Assembly: GCA_029907285.1 (NCBI GenBank)
Contig: JARYMD010000152.1
Coordinates: 1-9,601 of the forward strand
DNA: 9,601 nt
From: Verrucomicrobiota bacterium
GTDB lineage: Bacteria > Verrucomicrobiota > Verrucomicrobiia > Limisphaerales > J093
Direction: 5' to 3'
Below are positions 1-6,449 of the stretch, piece after piece. The position numbers were made by a program, and so were the translations under genes. Under the pieces are notes generated by a model. That model worked only from the letters and a program-made list of their open reading frames with translations. It made no database searches and was not told the origin of the DNA. Numbering within the stretch: position 1 is the first letter of the stretch; each line of letters begins with the position of its first letter.

Positions 1-1
1 C

Positions 2-3000
2 GTTCAAGGCGATCCGCTCGAACGAGGTTCGACGTTCACCTGTCGCGCATGGGACTTCGATGTTGAAGCTGGCGGGACCGATTTCTGGGGGACCGGCGAT
101 CGCGGCCATTTTGTTTATCAAACCGTTGAAGGCGACTTCGACGTCGCAGTTCGAGTCGAACGGTACGCTGGCGCCAACACTTACAGCAGAGCCGGTCTGA
201 TGGCCCGCGAAAGCCTCGACACGAGCGCAAGGATGGTCAATGTGACAATGTTCCCGACCACCGGCGCGAACCGGCATGAAGCACACTGGCGGACGGCCGT
301 CGGCGGCAACACAGGCGGGTGGCCCGGGCCGTACCAGTACGGTTTTCCGGGTGTTGGTGTGCCACTGCCAAACGCATGGATTCGTCTCACACGGACGAAC
401 GATGTGTTCACCGCGTTTGCGTCGAATGACGGGACAAACTGGGTTCAATTTTCACAAACTACATTTGCTTTGCCTGCGCGATTGCACGTTGGCATGGCCA
501 CATCGGCCCGGAACAATTCCGCCGGCGCAATCGTCAGGGTGTCGTATCGCGACTACCGATTGCTCGGGGCAACGATCGCGCCTGCGCTCCTTGACCTTGC
601 CATCAAGAGGGCCATCGACCCGCCGTCGGCTTTCGCTCTCGACAACGTTTATCAGTCTTTGCCCACCGGCGCGCAGGTTCTGGACCTCGCCGCCACCGCG
701 GTGCGCTCGGCATCGTTCCACGTCCGAGTCCAAAACGATACGCCTTCGTCACAGTCCCCAGTGCTCCGAGCTGTCGAGGAGAACAGTGCCGGTTGGACTG
801 CCATTTACAGGCAGGGGGACAGCAACATCACCGCGGCGATCACAGGCGCCGCCGGCCACATGATCGAAAACCTGCCTGCGAACGGGACGGAGTTAATTGA
901 AGTGGAACTCACGCCTGGCGGCCGGATCGCCGGGGCAGCGAGAATGAGTACAAAGATCAGCGTCGCCGGAGACCGTTACCCTGGTTTTCGAACTGATGCG
1001 GTTCGTGCCGAAGCCATAAACGAGGTCGGTTTCCAGCCCGACTTGATGGTGCGTGGCATCGACGATGTTCTCTATACAGGCGAAGGCATATACAACCTGA
1101 CTGGCTCCGGCCAGACAAGGCACATTCAGCTCACGCCTTGCGGGCCGGCGGCTTTTGCGGTGCGCCTGCTGAACGCGGGCAATATCACCAACACATTCAT
1201 TCTCACAGCCAAGGCAGGCGACTCCGGATGGTCGGTTCGATACTTCGAGGGTTTGACCGGCACAAACGATCTGACGGCCGATTTGGCCGGGGCTGGTGTT
1301 TACGTGACACTGAATCCGGGGGCGTCGTGGGAAAGCCGCGTCGTTGTCGATCCGCTCCCAATCCCGGGCGGTTCCGCCAGCGTCAGTTTCAATGTCATGG
1401 CCCGATCGACCGCGAACACGACCCGGGCGGATGCTGTTGTGCTCTCTGTTCAGCGGCCGCCGTCGTCGCTGGTCCCAATGCGCGCAGTCCATGCAACTGG
1501 CGAGGGCTTCGCCAAGGGCACGATGATAGGCACCACTGCAGCGGAGGGCATGTTGACCCTTCAGGATCAACCTATGACGCGCCCGTTCATCTGGGTGCCG
1601 AACTCGAACGAAGGCACCGTGTCGAAGGTTGACACGCGAACCGGGAACGAACTCGGGCGCTACCGCGTGTGTCCGGCAGGGGTTACTGGCAACCCATCGC
1701 GCACTACGATTGACCAGTACGGCAATTGCTGGGTTGCAAACCGACAGTCAGGAACTGCGGTCAAGATCGGGCTTCTCGAAGCCGGCGAATACATCGACAG
1801 AAACGGCAACGGCCAGGCTGACACGTCTCGGGATATCGACGGAGACGGGAACATCACCGGCAGTGAGATTTTGCCATGGGGCCAGGACGAATGCGTGTTG
1901 TTCGAGGTTGTCGTGATCCCGGGCAAAGAAGGCGTTTTTGCGCCGGGGGCATTTTCGGGCGGTTACTCAAACGATTCTTTGAATCCGGGCCCGCGCGGGA
2001 TGGCGATAGATTCTCGTGGAAACCTCTGGTGCGGCACGTGGGGCACGATGAAGTACTACTACATCGATGGCACTACCGGCGCCATACTCAGGACCGTTGA
2101 TGTGGCCGGCCCCGTTCAGCACCATCCCTACGGGGCTGTGATTGACTCGCATGGCAAGCTCTGGTCCTCGGGTTACAACAACAACGTGGCACTCAACAAT
2201 CTGCTGCTTCTGGACCCTGATACAGGCGCGATCACCAACTTCAACCTCGGCCATCAGACATACGGGCTCGGCATCGACCGCCGGGATCATCTCTATGTGT
2301 CTGGTTACAACAATTCTGTCCTGACACGAATGAACGTCGTCACGCTGACTCGCGACTGGACAATCAGTGCGCCATACCAAAGCAGAGGCGTGGCTGTCAC
2401 CGACGACGGTGATGTGTGGGTCGCCAACTCGGCTGGCGGCACGGTAACAAGATATTCCAACGACGGCGTTTACAAGACAACCATCGCGGTTGGCAGCACT
2501 CCGACGGGCGTGTCTGTTGACGCAGATGGAAAGGTCTGGGTCGTCAACAACGGCGACGAATACATCAAACGCATCGATCCCAACACCGATGCCATCACGC
2601 TCTCAAAGAGAATCATCGGCGGCACTCATTACGGGTACAGCGACATGACCGGCGTGATCGCGCGCAACACCACAACACGCTTTGGCACTTGGACGGTCAC
2701 TCACGACGCGCTTGTTGAACTCACCCAGTGGGGCACTGTCGCATGGACTGCCACAGACCCGGCAGGCGACGGCGTGCGTGTCCGCGTGCGCAGCGCAAAC
2801 CTTTGCGAGCAATGGTCGGCATGGGAAACTGCGACAAACGGTGTCCCGCTTGCAGCAACACCGCCCGGCAGATTCCTTCAAATCGAGGTTGCTTTGTCCT
2901 CTCGTGTGGGCGACACACCGCCAATGTTGCTGGATTTGACGGCTGACCCTCTGGCGCGCCGGACAGCAGACCTTGCTGTCACATTGAATGGTCCGTTCGG

Positions 3001-4171
3001 GCCGTTCACAAACGATCATTTGGCAACATGGACGATTGCGGTCTCGAACCGCGGTCCAAACGACGCCCGCGGTGTTGTCCTGACAAACTGGTTCCCGGCC
3101 AACATGGCTCTCCTTTCAGTGACAAACTCGGATGGAATGCTGGTCCGGAGCGCTGGTGCTGTCAGGGTCGATGTCGCCGAGCTCAAGAGCGGCGCGGAAT
3201 TCACATCGACGATCGTCGGCGTCTGGGATGCGCCGGGTCAATTCACAAACACGGTGGCCGTGACTCACTTCGAGCAAGACCCTGTTTTGGCCAACAACTC
3301 GGCAAGTTCAACGGGTTTCGTGAACATCATCCCTTGCATGGCACCGCCGGATGGGTTGGTCGGCTGGTGGCCGGCCGAAGGCGACGCCAACGACCTTGCC
3401 GGATCGAACAACGGCGTGCTGATGAACGGAGCTGCCTTTGCACAGGGCAGATCAGGCCTTGCGTTCTCGTTTAATGGGAACAACGCGTACGTCGATTTGG
3501 GCCGTGTTTCACCGGGCACACGCTGGAGTCTCGAGGCATGGGTCAACCTCTCCTCGGTGCCTTCAGGGCGCCGAGCGATTTTCGGATGCCATGCCGACTG
3601 CCGCGACTGGAGCCTCGTATGCAACCAGGGCGTTTTTGGTGTGAACATTGGCAGGGGCAGTTGCGTTGCAATAGTCAGCTCCGGCGTAAGAGCCGTTGCT
3701 GGCACATGGTATCATCTGGTCGGAACATACGACGGCACAAATGGCACAATCTACGTCGATGGATTGGCGCGCAATTCGGAACAGGGCGCGATCAACTATG
3801 TCGGCAGCTCGAGTGGATTGCGAATAGGCGGCAGCGTTTGTTGTGGGGAGTATATCGCCGGCCTTGTTGATGAAGCTTCGCTTTACAATCGCGCACTCAC
3901 CCCCGCCGAAGTTTTGGCCCTGTACGAAGCCGGCAAATCCGGCAAATGCAAGCCGCTCGGCGCTCCGACACTCAACATCACCTTGGTCGAGGCTGGGGTT
4001 TGTCGCTTGTCATGGCCGGCTGCGGCGTCAGGTTACCGGCTCGAGTTTGCACCCGCGCTAGGCGCACAGTGGCAGACAGTGCCCGGCACACCGGCGGTTC
4101 AAGGCAGCGATCTGGTTTTGCCCGTGCAAACTGAGGGTGCAACCCGGTTCTTCAGACTGGCAAAACCATAG
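2..4171 (+). CDS. Giant secreted multidomain surface protein (ConA-like, Vgb-like propeller, DUF11, LamG), 5'-partial
   Basis: The reading frame is open from base 2 to the TAG at 4169-4171 (1389 visible residues), so the start lies upstream; the ATG at 200 is internal because the conserved domain already runs before it. Visible residues: about 1-188, a concanavalin/DUF1349-like beta-sandwich; 197-341 and 345-486, two diverged copies of one unnamed beta-rich module; 496-894, a beta-propeller with about seven blades of the streptogramin-lyase/NHL style (recurring 'GxxxDxxGxxWV' strands), with two calcium-binding-type loops at 599-622; 895-984, a beta-sandwich often seen after such propellers; 988-1109, a DUF11-like domain ('ATWTIAVSNRGPNDA'); 1118-1316, a LamG/concanavalin domain ('LVGWWPAEGDANDLAG' to 'LVDEASLYNRALTPAEV'); 1320-1389, a short C-terminal module ending 'RFFRLAKP'. 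Such mosaics are typically exported and used for adhesion or glycan binding. No catalytic residues are recognisable, so an enzymatic role for the propeller is unproven. The signal peptide would be outside the window. Confidence 0.9.
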   Translation, partial: VQGDPLERGSTFTCRAWDFDVEAGGTDFWGTGDRGHFVYQTVEGDFDVAVRVERYAGANTYSRAGLMARESLDTSARMVNVTMFPTTGANRHEAHWRTAVGGNTGGWPGPYQYGFPGVGVPLPNAWIRLTRTNDVFTAFASNDGTNWVQFSQTTFALPARLHVGMATSARNNSAGAIVRVSYRDYRLLGATIAPALLDLAIKRAIDPPSAFALDNVYQSLPTGAQVLDLAATAVRSASFHVRVQNDTPSSQSPVLRAVEENSAGWTAIYRQGDSNITAAITGAAGHMIENLPANGTELIEVELTPGGRIAGAARMSTKISVAGDRYPGFRTDAVRAEAINEVGFQPDLMVRGIDDVLYTGEGIYNLTGSGQTRHIQLTPCGPAAFAVRLLNAGNITNTFILTAKAGDSGWSVRYFEGLTGTNDLTADLAGAGVYVTLNPGASWESRVVVDPLPIPGGSASVSFNVMARSTANTTRADAVVLSVQRPPSSLVPMRAVHATGEGFAKGTMIGTTAAEGMLTLQDQPMTRPFIWVPNSNEGTVSKVDTRTGNELGRYRVCPAGVTGNPSRTTIDQYGNCWVANRQSGTAVKIGLLEAGEYIDRNGNGQADTSRDIDGDGNITGSEILPWGQDECVLFEVVVIPGKEGVFAPGAFSGGYSNDSLNPGPRGMAIDSRGNLWCGTWGTMKYYYIDGTTGAILRTVDVAGPVQHHPYGAVIDSHGKLWSSGYNNNVALNNLLLLDPDTGAITNFNLGHQTYGLGIDRRDHLYVSGYNNSVLTRMNVVTLTRDWTISAPYQSRGVAVTDDGDVWVANSAGGTVTRYSNDGVYKTTIAVGSTPTGVSVDADGKVWVVNNGDEYIKRIDPNTDAITLSKRIIGGTHYGYSDMTGVIARNTTTRFGTWTVTHDALVELTQWGTVAWTATDPAGDGVRVRVRSANLCEQWSAWETATNGVPLAATPPGRFLQIEVALSSRVGDTPPMLLDLTADPLARRTADLAVTLNGPFGPFTNDHLATWTIAVSNRGPNDARGVVLTNWFPANMALLSVTNSDGMLVRSAGAVRVDVAELKSGAEFTSTIVGVWDAPGQFTNTVAVTHFEQDPVLANNSASSTGFVNIIPCMAPPDGLVGWWPAEGDANDLAGSNNGVLMNGAAFAQGRSGLAFSFNGNNAYVDLGRVSPGTRWSLEAWVNLSSVPSGRRAIFGCHADCRDWSLVCNQGVFGVNIGRGSCVAIVSSGVRAVAGTWYHLVGTYDGTNGTIYVDGLARNSEQGAINYVGSSSGLRIGGSVCCGEYIAGLVDEASLYNRALTPAEVLALYEAGKSGKCKPLGAPTLNITLVEAGVCRLSWPAAASGYRLEFAPALGAQWQTVPGTPAVQGSDLVLPVQTEGATRFFRLAKP
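1796..1867 (+). other. Two back-to-back EF-hand/thrombospondin-3-like calcium loops inside the propeller
   Basis: Two 12-residue loops abut directly. The first (1796-1831) reads DRNGNGQADTSR, with D/N at loop positions 1, 3 and 5 and Gly at 6. The second (1832-1867) reads DIDGDGNITGSE, an exact EF-hand loop pattern with D1, D3, D5, G6, I8 and E12. The absence of a helix between the loops resembles dockerin or thrombospondin type 3 repeats more than a classical EF-hand pair. The segment sits between blades 2 and 3 of the propeller and probably binds calcium to stabilise the exported protein. Calcium binding is inferred from the motif. Confidence 0.7.
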
Positions 4172-4291
4172 CAGTTTGGCGAGGCTCCGCATCACACGGG
4201 TCAAACTGCCTGTGTTCCGCGTAAACGCGGAACTCTGGCGGCCATCGGTTGTCCCGCATTTGGCGATGCCGCGCCCGCGGCGCGTCAGAGT
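4171..4291. repeat. Cluster of inverted repeats between convergent genes; possible bidirectional terminator or palindromic element
   Basis: Within the 148-nt gap there are three inverted repeats: 8-bp arms at 4171-4178/4202-4209; a perfect 20-nt palindromic hairpin GTTCCGCGTAAACGCGGAAC at 4214-4233 (8-bp stem, TAAA loop); and 6-bp GC arms at 4270-4275/4279-4284 with a 3-nt loop. A longer-range 6-bp pairing (4232-4237 with 4286-4291) could enclose part of the block. No clear T-run follows any stem, so classical intrinsic termination is not well supported. The position between two gene ends fits a bidirectional terminator, a structured 3' end, or a dispersed REP-like element. No coding sequence is seen here. 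Confidence 0.45.
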
Positions 4292-4319
4292 CCCGCGTTG
4301 CGTGTTCTTGAGGCCTCCG

Positions 4320-5423
4320 CTATGGCTGGGGAACAAGTTGGGCGGGCATCTCTGTTAATTCCACCTGCAGTGTCGGATTGATGTGCACCCACGTGGCTGT
4401 GGGCAGGATCGAATGCTTGTCCAGAGCGTTCAGAAACTCCTCTTTTTGCAGCCCGTGGTATTCGGCGAATCGGTACCCAAAAATGTCCCGATATGCATTT
4501 GCGATTGTGGCAAACGAACTCTCCAAGCCGGGGTCGGAATGCGATTCCAGAGATTCCGCCGAGTCTGAATCGTCAGGATCATCATCCAGTGACGGTGGCG
4601 CGCCTGTGCGTTCCCATCGGTCGATTCTGGACCGCACCCGCAACGCTTCTTCTCTGTATTGTCGGAGGTGGGTCATCGACATGACATAAACCACTGCGTC
4701 GTTGAACAGGTCCGTGGAGAGCGGGTCATACCCGGCCAGACTGCGGACCGTGGTCAGCAGATTGCTGCAAGCCGCGGTTTCTTCCGGGGCAATCGTGTTC
4801 TGGAACGGCACTGTGTAATGATCTCCCATTGGCGCCAGCGGTCTTTTGGGGCCGGCGCTGTGATACGTGACCTCCAGCACATTGCTTGCCGTGTTCATGA
4901 GCTCGCCGACTTTCAGAGCGGCCAGTGCGTTTGCATAAACCACGTCGGCAATGTCGGGGTCCAGCCCCGGACAGATTCTGCACGCGTATGAATAGTCGCT
5001 CCTGAACAGAGTGGCTCCGTAACTTTGCAGCACGGTCAAAATGCTGCTTGTTGGGGAGCATTTTTCGCCGACGGATTCCACGACACGGGTGACATTGTTC
5101 AGGCACATGAACGCCTGGCAGAGCGCACGCCGTGTTTGCGGATCAAGAAACGGGTGCGACTGTCCCAGGAGCGCAGTGAAAAACTGCGCTTCCGCCTCTC
5201 CCATCGCGTTGTCCGATCCCTCTGATCCGGTGGCGCTCTTAAAGCCCAGCATGCTCCAGAGTGATCGATGCGCTTTCGCAGCGGTGGCTTGTGGTTTGCG
5301 CTCGCCATGTGCCTGCGAGGATTTTTCTTGATGGATGCTCTTCGAGATCAGAAACAGCATAAACACTGTTCCGGCGAACAAAACGAAGAACACCTTGGTC
5401 AATGCATGTTTGTTGGTTTTCAT
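4320..5423 (-). CDS. Unrecognised membrane-anchored or exported protein, 367 aa, six cysteines
   Basis: I do not recognise the family. The protein starts with a short basic stretch (MKTNKHALTK) and one hydrophobic segment at residues 11-26 with no obvious signal-peptidase site, so it looks like a signal anchor with the rest outside the cytoplasm. A polar, Lys/Ala-rich linker covers about 31-55. The body has Cys at 102, 107, 122, 148, 151 and 219; 148 and 151 form a CxxC pair ('ACRICPG'). A strongly acidic Asp/Ser/Glu patch lies at about 279-298, and the last 50 residues are mixed. The ATG at 5421-5423 is preceded by AAGG (5431-5434) at 7 nt. It follows the 268-aa gene by 49 nt with no terminator between, so the two are probably co-transcribed. 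Disulfide bonding is plausible but inferred. An uncharacterised lineage-specific protein is the safest call. Confidence 0.8.
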   Translation of the reverse strand: MKTNKHALTKVFFVLFAGTVFMLFLISKSIHQEKSSQAHGERKPQATAAKAHRSLWSMLGFKSATGSEGSDNAMGEAEAQFFTALLGQSHPFLDPQTRRALCQAFMCLNNVTRVVESVGEKCSPTSSILTVLQSYGATLFRSDYSYACRICPGLDPDIADVVYANALAALKVGELMNTASNVLEVTYHSAGPKRPLAPMGDHYTVPFQNTIAPEETAACSNLLTTVRSLAGYDPLSTDLFNDAVVYVMSMTHLRQYREEALRVRSRIDRWERTGAPPSLDDDPDDSDSAESLESHSDPGLESSFATIANAYRDIFGYRFAEYHGLQKEEFLNALDKHSILPTATWVHINPTLQVELTEMPAQLVPQP

Positions 5424-5472
5424 GTTGTTGCCTTGATGAACTCCTGTTTTGGAAATCGGATAGCAATGCAGT

Positions 5473-6279
5473 TCAATAGTCTTTCCAGTCGCCGACCCAG
5501 AGCAGCGGCGGGAAAGAATACTCGTATTGGACGATTGGCATTTTGACGGTCACGATTCCCGAGTCTCTCAACTGGATCGGAGCAGACCTGATTTTTGTTG
5601 TCTGCGGCATGAAATCCATTTGAGCGCAATTGTACTGCTGACTCGTTGCATCACACTTCATATAGGCAGTATAAGGTTCCTTGGGAGGGAAATAGCCCGT
5701 CTTTTTGACGGATGCGGCCCATACCTGGATCGAGAAATCTTCCAGTTTGTTGTATATGATCTGGCCGTTGGGGCTCTGAACACACGTATATGTCGCCCGC
5801 GACAGTCTTGGAATGGATATTGGCTCGTGGCGAACTTCGTGCCACCGCCCGGTTCTCTCGTCTCGCGATTCCTCTCTGTAGAAATACTCTCCGGTGTAAG
5901 GGTTGCGAATGGCCTGCCAATGTTGGCCGAAGTACTTCGGCTTTCCGTCCTCTGTCTTCCCGTAAATCCCGTAAACATAATAATCCCATCTCCCCAGCGC
6001 GCATGCCGGGGTGACTGTTGTTCCGCCGACAAATTCGCCCACGACGGACTTGAGCGTTTTGGCGAAACCAATATACGCATTTATGGTGCTTAAAGGCGCG
6101 GCTTTCAAGCCCAAGCTGAACAATGCAACAGTCGCGCAGACCGACACTCTCCGCAGCATGGCGGACGCCCTCGTGCGCGGGCGGTTTGTGTTGACAACAC
6201 GATTTGGTTTTGTTTGCCCGTTGGTGGGACTGTGTTTTACTCCTTGTACTTTCGAGAACTCTATTTTTGAACGATTCAT
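5473..6279 (-). CDS. Unrecognised exported protein, 268 aa, first gene of a two-gene operon
   Basis: I do not recognise the family. The ATG at 6277-6279 has a near-ideal Shine-Dalgarno sequence (AAGGAGGT, 4 nt before the ATG) and a promoter just upstream, so this start is well supported. Residues 1-44 are basic and polar; 45-60 form a hydrophobic core (VSVCATVALFSLGLKA) followed by 'AAPLS', consistent with signal-peptidase I cleavage near residues 60-61. The exported part (about 208 aa) is rich in Tyr, Trp and Phe and has Cys at 93, 166, 209 and 218, enough for two disulfides. A second possible start, Met41 (6157-6159), would give a conventional signal peptide but has only a weak GAGG 9 nt upstream. 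Two sampled 60-nt blocks (5641-5760) are 45-47% GC, lower than a sampled ppdK block (62%), though other parts of the gene are not low. The gene pairs with the 367-aa gene downstream; both products probably act in the envelope. Confidence 0.82.
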   Translation of the reverse strand: MNRSKIEFSKVQGVKHSPTNGQTKPNRVVNTNRPRTRASAMLRRVSVCATVALFSLGLKAAPLSTINAYIGFAKTLKSVVGEFVGGTTVTPACALGRWDYYVYGIYGKTEDGKPKYFGQHWQAIRNPYTGEYFYREESRDERTGRWHEVRHEPISIPRLSRATYTCVQSPNGQIIYNKLEDFSIQVWAASVKKTGYFPPKEPYTAYMKCDATSQQYNCAQMDFMPQTTKIRSAPIQLRDSGIVTVKMPIVQYEYSFPPLLWVGDWKDY

Positions 6280-6285
6280 TTTTAC

Positions 6286-6292
6286 CTCCTTG
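6286..6292 (-). promoter_or_regulatory. Strong ribosome binding site of the 268-aa gene
   Basis: On the minus strand the sequence AAGGAGGTAAAAATG joins a full anti-16S match to the ATG at 6279. It is much stronger than the sites of the other genes here and decides for the long N-terminus over internal Met41. Confidence 0.8.
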
Positions 6293-6300
6293 CAGGGTAA

Positions 6301-6328
6301 AATTTATTCAAGTGCCTCGACATGTCAA
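6301..6328 (-). promoter_or_regulatory. Sigma70-like promoter for the exported gene pair
   Basis: A perfect TTGACA -35 box (6323-6328, read on the minus strand) is followed after 16 nt by TAAATT (6301-6306), which matches TATAAT at four of six positions, including the key T1, A2 and T6. The start of transcription would fall near 6294, leaving a leader of about 15 nt that carries the strong ribosome binding site. No operator is obvious. Confidence 0.65.
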
Positions 6329-6360
6329 CGGCGGAAAGAGAGAAATCCCCGAGTGAGATG

Positions 6361-6399
6361 TGCAAAAACAAGCGGCGCCGTTCAGATGAACGGCGCCGC
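6361..6399 (-). terminator. Intrinsic terminator of ppdK
   Basis: A perfect 12-bp GC-rich stem (6372-6383 with 6388-6399) with a 4-nt loop is followed on the minus strand by TTGTTTTTG (6363-6371). It lies about 50 nt past the ppdK stop codon and ends before the promoter of the exported gene pair, so it separates the two transcription units. On the plus strand no T-run follows, so it acts in one direction only. Confidence 0.85.
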
Positions 6400-6413
6400 C
6401 GGACTGTCAGTGA

Positions 6414-6435
6414 GTGGCACGCAATAGTGTGCCAC
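6414..6435 (-). repeat. Second hairpin between the ppdK stop and its terminator
   Basis: Seven-base arms GTGGCAC (6414-6420) and GTGCCAC (6429-6435) enclose an 8-nt loop. The hairpin lies between the ppdK stop codon and the main terminator. There is no T-run, so it may be a 3'-end stabilising structure or an accessory terminator stem. Confidence 0.5.
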
Positions 6436-6449
6436 GCTGGATCGGACTA

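Noticed and set aside
200..202. ATG at 200 as the start of the giant protein
   Set aside because: The same frame is open to base 2 and encodes conserved concanavalin-like sequence upstream, so the ATG is internal.
5527..6093. 188-aa plus-strand frame antisense to the 268-aa gene
   Set aside because: No ribosome binding site and no domain. The minus-strand gene has a promoter, a strong ribosome binding site and a signal segment, so it is the real one.
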